A program made the translations under genes and the position numbers. This document shows, piece by piece, positions 15,583 through 29,794 of a DNA stretch of 64,000 nt. Each line of letters starts with the position of its first letter. The stretch's first letter is position 1. Source of the DNA: Rhopalosiphum padi (Eukaryota > Arthropoda > Insecta > Hemiptera > Aphididae); assembly GCF_020882245.1 (NCBI RefSeq), contig NC_083597.1, positions 82,872,152-82,936,151 of the forward strand. The letters run 5' to 3'. The notes under the pieces are model-generated. The model saw only the letters and a list, made by a program, of their open reading frames with translations, was not told the origin of the DNA and did no database searches.

Positions 15583-16029
15583 GTTATACGCTATACCTCC
15601 AATCTGCATGTATCATCTTTGTCTTGCAAACATACAACAGTACAAATTTGCGTTTAGAAAACCTGATTGTATGTAGTTAGCTTTAATATTAGAATGAATA
15701 ATTGACCTATTATCAAAGTTAAAAGTAAGAACATTATATGTACTTAAGTTTGCTTTATTCGATCTTTCAAACTTTAAAGCAAGATAATATGAGTGTTGTA
15801 AGTATTACAAATTAAAAATACTCATAACTAGCTTAAAAATTAAATTATTGAAAAAAACCAACATTTAAATACAGATTTTGTTCTTAATTTTTACTTTGAT
15901 AATAGCCAATAGGTCAGTTCACGCAAATATTAAAGCTAACGACACAAAATTGGTTTTACTAAACGCAAATTTTCCATAATATATATTTGTAAGACTGAGA
16001 CAACATATGCAGGTGTAGCGTCCTCTTAA
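15583..16029. mobile_element. MITE family B, long inverted arms, TTAA at right end
   Basis: The right end reads GTAAGACTGAGACAACAT...GTCCTCTTAA and matches the terminus of the 269-bp element at 46513-46781. The left end is a degraded inverse (CTGCATGTATCATCTTTGTC). Inside, further arm segments pair: TTTGCGTTTAG (about 15648) with CTAAACGCAAA (about 15959), GTTAGCTTTAATATT (about 15677) with AATATTAAAGCTAAC, and a segment around ATTGACCTATTATCAAAGT with its inverse. No ORF. Non-autonomous; TTAA target use suggests mobilisation by a piggyBac-type transposase (inference). The left boundary is approximate. Confidence 0.62.
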
Positions 16030-18610
16030 ATTACATTTAATAACATTATTGTTTATATTGAGTTTATAAGTATATATTTTTTAGTTTCATCACAAAATAG
16101 TGTACGGCAATAGTTTTTAATTTCAGATATTTTCGTTTTATTGATTATCGGTAAATCGTATTTATTTTTATCAAGTAACGCCCAGCACTCTCAATATATC
16201 ATACACTAAACATGTTTTCAATATTCTTGTGATTTTAGATATCATGTAAATGAGTTAATATTATAGGAATTAAATGTATAACTGCAAGTGTAGGTAGATA
16301 TGTCAATTTTTTTTTCACTAGTTTGATCATGTAATATAATGCTTCAGTTCCTATTGCAAGTATAGGTCATAAATCAAAATTCAAAATACTTTTGTATTTA
16401 AAACTTATTAATGTTAAATTATTCAAAAACTTATTATTCAAATTTACAATCTCCGGTATATATTAGGTATCGAATTGTGAACCGCGAAATATAATTTATT
16501 AAGTGCACTTTTTTCACCAAATAACACCTCAAATATTTAAATATTTCGTACGCATACAACTTATAAAATTGACCTCCAAAACATTTCCTGCTACTATAAA
16601 TATTCCGGAAAGACTATATCAAGTCGAAAGTATGGTAGATAATACTGGAATATTTAGTAGTTGTTTACATGATATTCATTATAATGCTGCGTGTTATTCT
16701 GTAATTATAATTCAACTCGGGTAGGTAGCTCTATATCAAGGAACTTCCTTCGCGATCTTATTCATTAGCAAATTGTAATCTGTTTTATGTCAACAAGTCT
16801 CTTCGTTGTAAGTATATACTTTAATAGCATTGTATATTGAATACAAGAAATTATAGATAATAAATAAATATATGCTAAACCTATAAATTATAATATTAAA
16901 TAAATTCAAATAATGTACCGCGTTGCAGACTTAAAGAATGTATAATTATTAATTACGGATATTGCGCAATTAAAAATTACGCGCTCGAGAATTCAAACAG
17001 TGCGGAAATGAGTTAGTGAGCGAAAATCACAACATTTTTGTTTATTTTTATACGAATAAAATTATCAACATTTTAAGTTTTTTAATCATCGTTCTTCATT
17101 AGAGACACAGACATCATTAGACGAATTCCTCTCTCCTTTCCTGACCCGATTACACTAATAACATTCCTCATCAGTTATCGCGTATACTTATTGTATTCTA
17201 TTATAAAGATTGTAAAGATGTCTTATACATTAAACGTAAAAAAAAAAAAATTAAAATGTATTATATTACATAATATACCTAATGTTTTGTCTTTTGTCCG
17301 TAAAAAAATATTAAAAACCCGTTTAAATTGTGTCGTGATACTGCAGGTAATCGCCATCCTGTTTAAATACTACGTATTTACGATATTATGCGAAAATGAA
17401 ACGAGCAAATATTTTTCCACACGGTTTTTAGTGGATACTTACAGTGAAATCATAAGTTTATATAAATTATTATTTCAATTATGTCATGTTATATTACTGT
17501 ATCATATGAAATTGTAGTGATAAAGATAGTATAAAAGGAACGCCGTGTCGTCTGTGAACGGCGAGTATAAATAATGAATTGAACAAAGTTTGAACTTTAT
17601 AAGAGGCGTAATTTTAATGGGCAACGAAGTGTACGAAGATAACTGCTATGTCTTTTGCTTTCGTAGTGTAAGCTCAGAAAACAATTTATATATTTATGTC
17701 TCTGGTCATAAAAACGAAAAAAATAGTTTACTAAGAAATATTAGAAAATCGATCGAAACTTTGAAGAATACTTTAAAAAAATGCCGCTTTCAAGTGGTCT
17801 AAAAAAATATGCACGATAACGTCGGGCGTTCCAGCTATGTAAACTTGATATATCGGAAATATCATCCATACACCAAATCAGGAAAACCAAAAATATCATT
17901 TATCCACTGGCGTTACGCTGAATGTTAGCATTAGACATCAAAATTGAACACGGATGTATTTTATACAGGCGCCGATGTACACGAGGACAGCTACTATTAT
18001 ATTATAATAGTATTAATTATTCTTATACACTCACAGTAAATATAATACAATACCTAAGTTGTGGCTCGATCGTAAATGATATATTATCTTTGTGGCGCCA
18101 AAGTCTTTAAAATCAATCATGATGTAAATTTATACACCAAATTATAATTTATACACGTGTTAAGTTTCGATTCATCGATCGCCCGTTCTTGCAATGAAAA
18201 TGATTTATGGAGTTTTGCAAAACAACGTTATTTAGTTTATTAATAATTCGTATATATACCATAATACTTGTTGATTGCGAATATGATGTACATATATTTT
18301 GTGTTCCAAATTATTTGTAATTAATTTGAAAAATATACATCATCCCGCAGTCTTTGTACACCGTTCGTATTTTATTACCTCAAAACAGACAAAAAACATT
18401 TCGAAAATACCGGACGCCGTCGTCCTGTTTATCTTTTTTTATTATAATAATAACAACAATAGACATATTTTGACGTAGAACAATAGATCGGAGGTTATCG
18501 AACAATTCCTTAACGCGTGTATAATGTACCTTATACTATAGAGTGTATAGATATTTTAATCTATTATATGTATACATACTATAACCGCATACATAATATA
18601 ATATTTATAA
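16030..18610. other. PAQR3 intron, part 2: unassigned open frames only
   Basis: Two plus-strand open frames, 17191-17517 (108 codons) and 17590-17802 (70 codons), lie in somewhat less AT-rich DNA. Neither resembles a family I recognise, and the first has low-complexity lysine runs. They could be chance or remnants of a mobile element. Nothing else supportable. Confidence 0.35.
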
Positions 18611-18934
18611 TATACAGAGTGATTCAACAACATGCTCATCCTCATTTTTTAATTTAATAAAATTCTGATGTATGAAATTTTTAAATAAACTCAAAGACAA
18701 TCATGTTTTCAAAATTCTTGAGATTATTTCATATTACTTAAGAAGTGCGGTTATATAGTGATATAAATTTTAGTTTTATGATAATTTCTCTTTTTACTTG
18801 TTAATTATTAAGCAGAACAGAAGGATCTAAAAAATTTAAAAAAGTGAGCATATTTAAAAATTTCAAAAAACATATTTTAAATAACTACATTAATAAAGAA
18901 ATAATAATGCTTGCTTGGTAAATAACCTGTATAT
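18611..18934. mobile_element. Small non-autonomous DNA transposon, TATACAG ends
   Basis: The left end TATACAGAGTGATTCAACAA and the inverted right end TATACAGGTTATTTACCAAG form imperfect terminal inverted repeats of about 25 bp with one gap. The 324-bp body is AT-rich with no ORF. The TA-flanked ACAGxGT start is typical of Tc1/mariner-like or related elements; the class is inferred. Confidence 0.5.
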
Positions 18935-19198
18935 AGATATGCGTGGTGTACAGACAAACGCTCGTTGTGTTCTCGAAGCGTATCTATGTAAACTACAAAA
19001 AATCAATAATTTATTAAACAAATAACAAACGGAATAAATGTATTGAAAGTAAAATTATTAATATACGAGCTACTACTTGGATACATTTCAAACGCAGTAC
19101 TAGTATAGTTATATCAAAAAATCACAATAAATGAAATTATAAACAGCATGTATATGTTATATGAAAATAACAATGTTCTATGTAGTTACCTAATCACT

Positions 19199-19396
19199 TT
19201 ACAATTTTTTTATAGACTCCATTACACCACAGTGATTTAAATGTTGAAGAAATACAACATCAACCATTGAATTTTTTGGGGTTTCATTGTCCTCGCCTAA
19301 AAAGAAACTCAAATTACACATCCGATTCTTGACTCTACACATAAGCTGTTTGCTTTTGTGATCGAACCGTATATTTTTTATTTCTTCATCAGAAGT
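19199..19396 (-). pseudogene. Orphan 65-codon open frame ending in a stop, possible exon or gene fragment
   Basis: The minus-strand frame is open from after a TAA (19399-19397) to TAA at 19201-19199. Composition is protein-like rather than AT-driven: mixed charge, three cysteines, and the ending HLNHCGVMESIKKL. I do not recognise the family. There is no strong acceptor at its 5' side and no matching upstream exon found; the first ATG comes about 15 codons in. It could be the last exon of an unseen gene nested in the PAQR3 intron, or a transposase/retrogene remnant. Confidence 0.3.
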
Positions 19397-22300
19397 TTAA
19401 ATAGTACCAATTACATAAAATATAAAATTCTGCATTCAATCAAACTTAGAAAACTTGGAATATTCAAATAGATTAACAAAATTATGTTTATTAATGAAAC
19501 TATGTATTCAATAATAATATTATATAATATTATTATATAACTGCAATAATCACATAAACATTCAATTTGACCACAAAACGTTTAGATAGTTATTACAACA
19601 ACTTACAAAAATTATAATTACAAGCAATAATACGCAAAATACATTTTTGTACAATTGCGTATACATTTGTATGGCATTTATGTTATTTGTAATCATTCTT
19701 ATGATATATAGGTAACTCGTATATTCAATTTTTGATGCCGTGTAGAGGTTATCGTGTGACACGTTCGAAAATCGCCATTTGAACGTATATTTAACGGTAA
19801 TATTTAAATATAGTATTTGGCTTGAGAGCATATGAAATATTTAACTATAACTGACGTACATTCAACGTAATGATATGCTTTTGCAGGATTGGTGACCAAA
19901 CCAGTCTACTGCAGAAGTCGTCTGCAGCTGTCTCCATCTACACATACTCTATCCACAGCCGAACTTTATTTAAAATGTGTACGGATACCTGTCAAAAAAA
20001 CATATAACTACAACATATGAATATAACGCAAAAGCGTCACAAACAATGCGGTCCTCTGTGTAATATAATCGCGGTCGAATCCTGCGTAAATGTGAATCAC
20101 TTTTCGTTTAGAAAGCATATATAACTATTAAGTGCGTTCACCAGACAAAATCTAATTTAATGTCAACTATACGTGATTTTCAACGCTGCCAGAACATAAT
20201 ACCTACTCTCAATATTCATAGTCAATGCAATTTACAATTTAGGTATATAGACTATATATAGTTGTACTTTTAATTTACAATACTATTGTTATATTTATGT
20301 ACCGTACAAGAGACAATCTGTTGTTGGATATACATTATGTTATATCGATGTATACGCAACGACTCATATGCAGTACATAATATTAATATATTATTGTATA
20401 TATAGTTACGAACTGTTGTATTATTTCCAACGACTGTTGAAATGGTATACGGTATACTATAATATATACCTTTATATAAATATGTGTACAAAATATAGGT
20501 GTCTCTTCTACCGACTCTACTTATACCACATTTATATACATACGAATTGTAAATGTCGCGCCATGTGCACGGATCTACTGAAAAAAATTTTCTAGTAATT
20601 TTTACGGTACATTATATTATGTTTATGTTGTATCTAAAACAAGTAAAATACACTAAAACATTTCACCAATATTGGTTCCACTGATTTATCTAGTCTCCTA
20701 GCATTTAAAATATATGTAATTTTTCAAAAGATGACTCTCCAAACCGTCTTCAATATTTTCCAATAACTACAACACAACATGACCGGTGTACTATAATAAT
20801 TATATGTGCTATTGAACTAAAATAATATCAATAAACCGTGTACGAAAATTTAATACGAATTGGCGTACTTATAACCTAGTACATGGTCTGGACTATCCAT
20901 AATTAATTATATAGTTCACCTATAAGACTATTTTTAGAAAAATAAGATGAGGTACGACGATTTATATAAAAAAAAAAATATTTTTTACACCCTTGCATTT
21001 TCTGCGAAGAATCTAAATTCAAGCACTAGCTGTGAGTACATCAAAATTTCGAATAGACTTGAAAATACTATACGTTGTGGTATTACGAAAAAAATGAATA
21101 TCTATTCGATTTCAAATAATATAATAGATTTTAAATTAAATAAATATATTTTTTTCTCGAAAACATCGATATCATGTTCTACTGTTGGCAATAATTTTTT
21201 TTTTTAAATATTTCATAATAGGGGAATTTCAAGGACCTCAAGGTCAAGGCCTCTAAATTATCAAAATGGTATACATGGACTTCACGATCCTTCAGCTGTG
21301 GTTTGTATGCGAAATATATTATATCATGTTGTATACTTCACATATCGATTAGGTAGTTAGGTATCAGCTGTCAAAAATCGCTCGTACTTTTAACCTAGAC
21401 CTATTATATTATCATAATGCAGCAGTAGACATTAAATTAAAATGCGTATGTACTTGTACATGTTTCATGTATATAGCTATATAGAGACCAGTGTCCAGTG
21501 GTGTACATACGATACAAATAAATTATTATACTATAGTCGAAAAGTTTATGTATATATTATATAATATACGTATACGTATAATTCTTGAATCATATTATTC
21601 TCTTTTGGTTCTACTGGGAAATTGTATAATTTATATTTCTGATCCTCGACGATTTACATAATTTTTTGTTTCTCATTTTTAATAGGTCATTCACTCATCG
21701 CTCATTCGACGTGTTACATTTCCCAATGACATAATTAACCATTGGAGCGAACTAGGTTAAGTTAGGGGAAGAGAAAAGAGCATAATAATTCAGGACAAAT
21801 CTTTGAAATAATAAATATATGTCTAAAATATAACCCTTAGGCCTTAATAGATTTCACAAAGAAAAAAAACATAAATCAAATGATGTAATAATAATTATGG
21901 CACGTGTAGTTGTTTAAACTGTTTAAAGACAATTATAATTGTTACATTTGTGAAACAATTTACAACATACCCATCTATTGGACATTTTGAAAGCAATCAG
22001 CACCAACACAAAATATAGAAGCAATACACAGGTATTATATATATATAAATATAGGACATATAGGTACATGTATAGAACTCGTACCCCGCCTATATAATAT
22101 ATTATATCGTAATCATAATATAATAAGAGTACGTGTATATTTCGTATCGTACAGAATAATAATAATTATAATAAATGATGAAGTATTTTTATAGCGTGTA
22201 CCTGTTCTTTATAAACAGGTAAATTAAAAATATGTGATATATTCACATGAGTACAAATTGATGCTTAGTATATATAATTATCGTGGCACGTTAATATATA

Positions 22301-24590
22301 ATCCTACAGGGTTCGTATATAAATATGATAACGGCGTTTGTTTAATCAGTTTTGATTATTTTATACATTTGTAGGTACCTACGTATATAATATGCGACGG
22401 ACCCGGGACCATATTATAATAGCAGTATATATATACACTATAGTATACTATGTACAATATACGATACCTAATAGTAAACAAATTATATTTGTGTTCGTAC
22501 ACACAAGAACTGCAGGATTACGATATTTGCATTAATTTTATTTCATATACATAAATACGTCGTTAAAATATGCAGTTTACACAATTATAATTTATATATT
22601 ATTACGTCGAAATAATGCAGTTTATATACATATATGATATATATATTTAGGCATATATATACACTGTTCAGTGGTCATAGAGGACAAAGCGTATTTGGCG
22701 CAATTTTGTGAGAAGTTCTTGAATTTTCACCCACTCTCCTCGATACCGTGGAAAATTGGTCAAATTTATTCATGCTGAAATATTGAGCTACCGATTTTTA
22801 TTTTTATTTAACCTTTCTTCTTAAATTCCGAGTCGAATATAATAATTTACCTCATTTCACCAATAATTAGAACGAAATCGGCCTTCGCGCAGTACATATT
22901 ATATTAATTCGTATAATATAAATTATGTTATTATTTGTCTATCCCAGTGGACCACTGCAATCGATCATAATATAATTTGTATTATACATAAGTAGGCGTA
23001 TTTATATGATAATAATAATGCATGCTCTACCGTTGTAGGTATGCTCGTCGTAGTCTGATAAATATGGTTTAATATTCGAGAGTATTATAAGACCCGAGGA
23101 CGCACATGCCATGTCCAATCAATATTATATATGTGTAATGTATGTTCGACCTCGCAGATGAATATTGAGCCTGCGGGTACGTACGCTCTGTGAATACGAT
23201 GTGCTGAAGAAATGCTAAAAAAGTGCTTCTATATGATGAATGTCAACGTTTTAAGCCAAAAAAATGTACATATTTAATCCCTTTATTGGTTAGGTAAACC
23301 TTTGCTAGTATAATATTTATTTCGTCAAAATAGTTACATTAAACATATTTATGAATTATTTTACAATAAACTTATTTACTATTTTAATGTTATAACGAAA
23401 AAAATACAGCATCTAAAAAAATTAAAAGGTTCTATATTTTTAGACCAAAAATTAAACTGTACCTTTAAAGTTTGTTTATGAAATAACCATTGCGATATAT
23501 GCGATAAAAATATAAAACACAATCATTACTGATGCTTGCTCTAATATAAGAATTGAGTTGTTTATCACTAGATCATCTATATAATTTTGTACACAATATT
23601 TGTGCATACCTATTATAATATAAGTAATAACGAGCATGTCGATCGTAAATATATACGTTCCCTATACAATTGTGTGTCATGGAATACCTATTTCAATCAA
23701 ATATTAAGTTTTACTTTCAACGCACGAATAATACTAACCAAAAGAATAATACAGAAAGTAGAAACAATATGCCTATTGCCTTCTTGCAGCTGCCATAAGG
23801 TAATTAATTAATAGTTAACAAATTGTCAATATATATATATATTATATATATACTTATATCGAGCGCTTGCACTCTTATACCTAGCGTTTAAGTTACCTGC
23901 AGCCCGATACTTAAATTGAAATCACTCACGCGCTTTAATATTTTTTTTTTATGTGAATATAAGTGTACAAGTATAATATGACTGCAGTCGATGTTTTCTT
24001 GAGGTTAGGTTAGTAGGTTTTAACCACGGTTTAATTTAAATTTTAAATCCATGTTCGCCTAATCTATACTTTGTGTATTTACTATTTACATAATATGCTG
24101 ATGCCGGACTGGTGTCGTGCTAATTCGTGATGGTACAAATTCTGATTATAGTTTTGAATCCGAAAATTTAAATTCTATCTACGCCTCATACAAAGTTTTA
24201 AAAATGAAAACAAAGGTTTAAGTTTAAACAAACTGCATCCATCCGGATGCCCCAAATTTGATAAATTGAATTGCAAATGAATTTCCAATTTTTAGAACAT
24301 TCATAATGAATTCTTCACACGTGTTTACCTTTTACTATTTAATTTAATTAGTTGCTTTTCTGTAATTATATTGAATTGTTAAGATGAGTGGAATTTGTTT
24401 TTATTTTTTATATATAAGTACAAACAATTGAAATAGCTTTATCTAAATGTCATATTGCATGCGTCGAAAATAACACAGTCCAGACTCGCCCAACCCGATG
24501 GAAACCATTAGATTCGAAAAAAAATAAGAACGTATTCATATAACAACGGCTGTTGCTGGTGATTATGATATATAAATATTATATAATAAC
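19397..24590. other. PAQR3 intron, part 3: no recognised gene
   Basis: AT-rich, with many TA-rich microsatellites (for example near 22036-22052 and 23830-23853) and short low-complexity frames. No exon, RNA gene or bounded repeat that I can support. Confidence 0.5.
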
Positions 24591-24955
24591 GCGACCAGAA
24601 ATTTTCGTGGAGAGAGGATCCAGAAACTATAACTTCGCCATTGACGTAATAAACTAATAATTATAAAAATATACTTAAAATATATTTTATGCATTATAGT
24701 ATTATACTATTGTAGTGCAAAAATCAACCAACGCTGTAGAGTCCAAAATCAGACAAATATACTCGTATAAGTGCCAACCGTTGCTATAGAAATCATCACA
24801 TTCAATTAACAACTATCCCTTATCAACAGAAAAATGTAAATCGTAGAACAAAATCAAATTTTTGATTGATTCGATATTTTACGCACACTTCGAGGGCGAT
24901 GGGTCCAGACCCGGAGTTCACCCCCTTCGGTGCACCCCCCCTGGCACGTGAAAGG
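24591..24955. mobile_element. hAT-like MITE fragment
   Basis: The left part CCAGAAATTTTCGTGGAGAG followed by GGATCCAGA, and the right part GGGTCCAGACCCGGAGTTCA followed by C-rich runs, have the style of insect non-autonomous elements whose ends carry CCAGAAATTTT and GGGTCCAGACCC. The centre is AT-rich without ORF. Exact termini and target duplication are not clear. Confidence 0.4.
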
Positions 24956-25045
24956 TAGTATATTATGTTATAATATACGCCGTGTAAAAGCTACAGTAAT
25001 AGATATTGCAGCAATATAGTCCCTATTTATACGTATAATACTGAC

Positions 25046-25159
25046 CTTTAAGTGGCTGTTGGTCCTCTGGTGCACTACCGACGGAGACACCATGTACCCG
25101 TCCACGGACAAAGACTCCTTGGCGAAAACGCAACAGTCTGCCGAAGCGGCTTCGATCAT
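25046..25159 (-). CDS. PAQR3: Candidate first coding exon of the PAQR3-like gene (38 codons)
   Basis: The exon at 9216-9379 begins with AG|GAC in phase 0 and lacks a start codon, so an upstream coding exon is needed. Here a minus-strand ATG (25159-25157) in the context AAACATG opens 38 codons that end at AAG|GTCAGT, a good donor in phase 0. An in-frame TAA lies upstream with no other ATG between. Codons are GC-rich, unlike the AT-driven chance ORFs around. Joining gives a short cytosolic N-terminus as in PAQR3. The implied intron is about 15.7 kb. There is no homology signal in these 38 residues, so transcript evidence would decide; an alternative start in the intron is possible. Confidence 0.58.
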
Positions 25160-26280
25160 GTTTCGATCGGCGGGCGACTTCAGAAAATGATAATATTATC
25201 GTTTGCGGGGGGGTGCGTATGGGCACGCGTCACGATCTGGCTCAGGGGCTGCGCGGTCGGCGCACTCACCACTGGGAAAATCGTCCGTGAAATTCGCCGA
25301 AACCCGACGACAACAATAAAAATTAAATAGCGCACCCGCTCAACAATTTTCCGGTCACTACGCAACTCTGTCCACACACACACACGCGGTGTTCGGCGTA
25401 CACGATCGACGATTTTACGTGCGACGTTATACGCGCGGCGCAAACACAATATCGATGTTTTCGTATCAATCAATATTGTATCGTTAATTATTATGTTATA
25501 TCGATCGTCGTCTGCTGCAGTAGGACCACAGCAATACGATGTCGTACGATATAATATCAATTACGGTCTGCGCACACGTGTATTATACTACTATCGTCGT
25601 CGTCGTCGTCGTCGTCTTACGCCAATCCGACAATGCGAGTAATGCTGCGCGACTGCTCAGCCACGGACACCTGTTAAGACTGTTGCGGCTGCGTTACATT
25701 ATCATCGTGCTGAATGTTGCGGTAGTGGCGTATTATTATTATTATTATTAAAGCAGCGACCGAGAAAACCGGTACCGGCGGTACCGATATAGTAAAAAAT
25801 CACGCCACCGTCGGCCGACCACTACCACCGCCTCAACCACCACTACCACCGCCACCGTTGTCCGCCGCGGCATCGCTCGCCAGCGGACTTGCAACAATAA
25901 TAATAATAATAATTTAATATTATATACATGTATACATAATACGCACGTATATTTAGTTATGTACGTATATAGCGTGTACCTACTGCAGTAATAACGCGTA
26001 TAATAATAATTGTAAATACGTCGTCGTCGTCGTCGTCGTCGCCGCCGTCGTTGTCGTCGTCTTGCCCGTCAAAGTGGTGGAACGTTCGTTCACCTTGACG
26101 TTGCCGACGTTCGTAGTATTTCGTAACTAGCGCGTGTACGCTCGACGACGACGGCATGTGTGCCGATGACGGCGTTTGTACATAGCGACGGAGCCACGGA
26201 CGCTTTTGTGTTTTGTATTTCAGCGAGACAAGTTATGGCGATTGTTTTTTGATTCGTTAAGTTGAGTTAATACGAGAAAA
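25160..26280. promoter_or_regulatory. GC-rich promoter-like block with CGT, TTA and CA repeats
   Basis: The GC content and CpG frequency rise sharply against the AT-rich background from about 25.05 to 26.2 kb. It contains (CGT)n at 25595-25615 and 26019-26062, (TTA)n near 25730-25750, (TAA)n near 25895-25913 and a short CA tract near 25375. Position suggests promoter and 5' UTR of the minus-strand PAQR3-like gene. Open frames across the block on both strands (for example 25180-25560 and 25957-26157) are repeat or CpG translations and are not supported as genes. A divergent plus-strand non-coding transcript starting near 26.2 kb is possible but unproven. Confidence 0.5.
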
Positions 26281-29200
26281 AGTAAGTTAACAGTTAAAAG
26301 TAAACCGATTATATTTCTTAGAAGTTATCGTTGAGTTTTTAATTGATGGATAAAAATAATGAACTTATAATTAACATATAATTATATATTTTCGAATCTC
26401 TAAGAAAAATGGGTTACTTATTCAAAATTAATGATAAATTTGGAAATTGTTTCAAGCTAAGTTTTCTGTACCCTTGACCATGTGGCCATCCGTGTAATAT
26501 GCTTAGTGGAGGGCACTGGGCAGTGGACGATTCATCTAACTTCTCTCACCTATTAAATAAGGGGAGAATTAAAATAATATAAATACACAGATGATACAAG
26601 TTATAAATAAATAAATATATATAATTAACTTGAAGATGACACATTAAATTTATTAAAAATTTAACTGATTGAGTTAAGAAAAAAAAAGTAACGAGTTACT
26701 AAACTCAGTTAATATTAACTTAAAATGTTAACGTAGTTTTGATTTGTATACCTCGTTCATGGCCCAGCCTTGTGTATTTGTTACTCGTGAATATTAGTTA
26801 TTGCGTGTATGCGTAGGAGCAACTAAATTATTAGCACCCCTAAAAGGGCTGGAAGGGCTGCTTATATCCTCACAAAATAAATGATCGATAGTTATGAGCA
26901 TTTTAAAATTGTAGTGTTTTACTCGTTTATAGAAACTTGCTTCAAGATTAAAATGACGAACACAACATGTAGAACATATTTTTCCTTAACGTCTTAAAAG
27001 CACATAAATAGACTCAATTAAAACTACGAAACTAACCAAAAAACACTGGACACATATATTCGCTATGTGTTACGCACTTATAAGTAATAAGACGGAGTCA
27101 ACGTGTGAGGAAATAATGTTTTCTTAAGGAAAATTTAAAACAATATGTACCTGCCTATATTTACCAATTTATAGAAAAATGGTTTAATTGGTTATCGCCT
27201 TTACTATTCCATCTGATATATATATAATATATCATCGTTTTTAACCACGAGAATCAAAACATATTTATAATGTATTGTGTATCAACTATCAACGAATAGG
27301 TTTATCGATTCAGTATATTGAAATTTATATAATAATAGACCCAGATAAAATGTTAAACACTTTCATCGTAGTAACAATAAAAGAAAAATTTAACTTAAAC
27401 AGTAAAAATAATTTGTTTTGTTAGTTGTTATTTTTATAATAATAACTAAATCGTTTAAATGTAGGTAGGTATAACCTGACTTCGCCTCTGAAAAAAATTA
27501 TCAAACTTAAAACACGGCCTTTATCTTAATGATGTACCTTAGTTCACTTGTTAATTGCTATTTGCTTACAAGTAACAGCTAGGTGTCTTAAGAGTACGAG
27601 TGAACCTATGTTTTTACAATGGTAAACGCAATATGCCAATATATATATCATCGAAAATCTCACATTTTATAAGTTGTATACAATCATTATAGTTAGTAAT
27701 ATATAAATAACAATATAATATGTAACTATATAACACTAATTTTTTTTAAATATCTGTTGTAGCGTGGAAGAATAGGGAAATACTAGTTAGTTGGTAATAC
27801 AGTAATACCGGTCACCAATATTTCTAAAGAACTAATATATAGTTAACTATCATAGGTATTTAAAGGTAGGTATACTAGGTTATACTAAAGGTAACCAAAA
27901 CTTTAGTAATTATTAAAATATAATTTTAACAGAGTATATTATAAGTATGAGCGTAACTTGGAAATTTATTAGGAGGGGAATATATAGTTACATATCAATA
28001 TATTACTGATTATTATTATATTATACTTACCCATAATTTATTCTAGGGGGCAATTCTCCCCCCCCCCGCGCATATGGCTCAAAGTGATTATCATATTTTT
28101 TCCCCAGTAAAAATGTATATACCTATAACGTTTATTTTCATATTTCATAATCTATGAAAAATAAAATAAATGTATATGTTATTATATATATAATAGTAAT
28201 TATAAAAATGACTTAATATTTGCGATAATTTTACTTAGTTTAAATGAATAAGATTTAAAATATTTTTTGTACATAAACTGTAATTATACACATACAATTA
28301 TGTATTTTACCATTAAAATTGTGTATTTATTTTAGTAAAACATACATTAGGGAGATATATTATATTACTCTTTAAATTTAATTTATTGTATAATAATACC
28401 AACTGAAGTCATCGTTAAATTTTTATAATAAAAACACACTTTTCTAGTGGCTGGAAGGAATCGTTTAGATTCTTTAAAACAAATTTTTCACAAACTATTT
28501 AGATAGTAGTGATAGTACATTTTTACAAAAATGTTTAAATAGAAACTAAAATTCTGAGGTAAGAAAAATTAACTTATAGCATCTCATAAGTTAACTTTGA
28601 AATCTTTGCATTTTAAAACAGTAAAATATATAAATAAATATTTTGTTAGATGTGTTATAGTACTCAAATTTATGAGTACTATTATATTTATAGTATTTAT
28701 TATAGAAATAACTTTTTTCTTAAATAAAATAATTATTTCTCATTTAAAATCACTTATTAAGATCACTTTAACTTTTAAAATATTATAATTATATTTATAA
28801 AAACTATTGGGTTCGAGGTCAACCCGTACAAAAAATATAAGCATAATAAACCCATTTTTAATAAATAAACTAGTTTCCGGGTATATATAAAATAAAACTA
28901 ATTCAACTTTTTACAGGTGTTAAGGTAGTCCACTTTAGTTTTAAAAACAAAACATTTTATTTGAATAATTTAGATGAATCCATACAAATGTTTAAAAAAT
29001 ATATAAATAAAATGTTTTGATTAAAAAATAAAATAGTAATTTTCATAGTTTTATGTTTTTTACTTTTTTAAAACATCTAATGTATTTAAACAATTAAGTT
29101 AGGTCCTCTCTATATATGCTCGTATAAAAACATAAAAAGAAATCTGTTTAAAAACTATTTTTTTTTTTTTAAATTCAATTTTTAGACAAAATAAAAAAAA

Positions 29201-29794
29201 ATTGGTTGACCTTACCTATATTAATTGTATATCATGTCAGTAATAAATACATAAATACCTAATAAAAATATATATATTTTATAGTAGCTATGGGCACTTT
29301 CGTTATTTTTATATAGTGATATTACTGATATTTACGGTACATATATATTTATTTAAATCTATAGGTATAAAAATGATTTTTTTTTTTTTATTTCATCTGC
29401 AAATTTCGAAGGCCAAATGACAAAAAAACTTGTCAAATAATAATTATACTAAACATCCTGGTATCGGATGTATAAACAAAAAAACAAATTTTTTTCAAAA
29501 CCGGATTATAATCAGGATATTATTATGGTTACGGTATAGGTATACCAAATGAAAATTTAAATTAAATTAAATGCAGACCAAGAAAACGCTATATTGTCTT
29601 TCTATTATTTTAATATTTTCTTCTATAATAAATAATAATACAATACATCATACATGAAATCTATTACAATATTATTATTTATGATCGGAAGTCGTAAGTA
29701 GGTCTAACTCATAAAATTTTGAGACTCTATACATACCTACTATACTTCTTATTCGGGCCCTGTACATAAAATGTCCAAGTATTATACTATACAC

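Noticed and set aside
25052..25560. Open frames of 92 and 126 codons on opposite strands
   Set aside because: CpG-rich composition keeps several frames open; none shows a domain, and the 25046-25159 minus frame is better supported by start context, donor and phase.
28805..28830. GGTTCGAGGTC, resembling a tRNA B box
   Set aside because: No A box, acceptor pairing or cloverleaf arms could be found upstream; judged chance.
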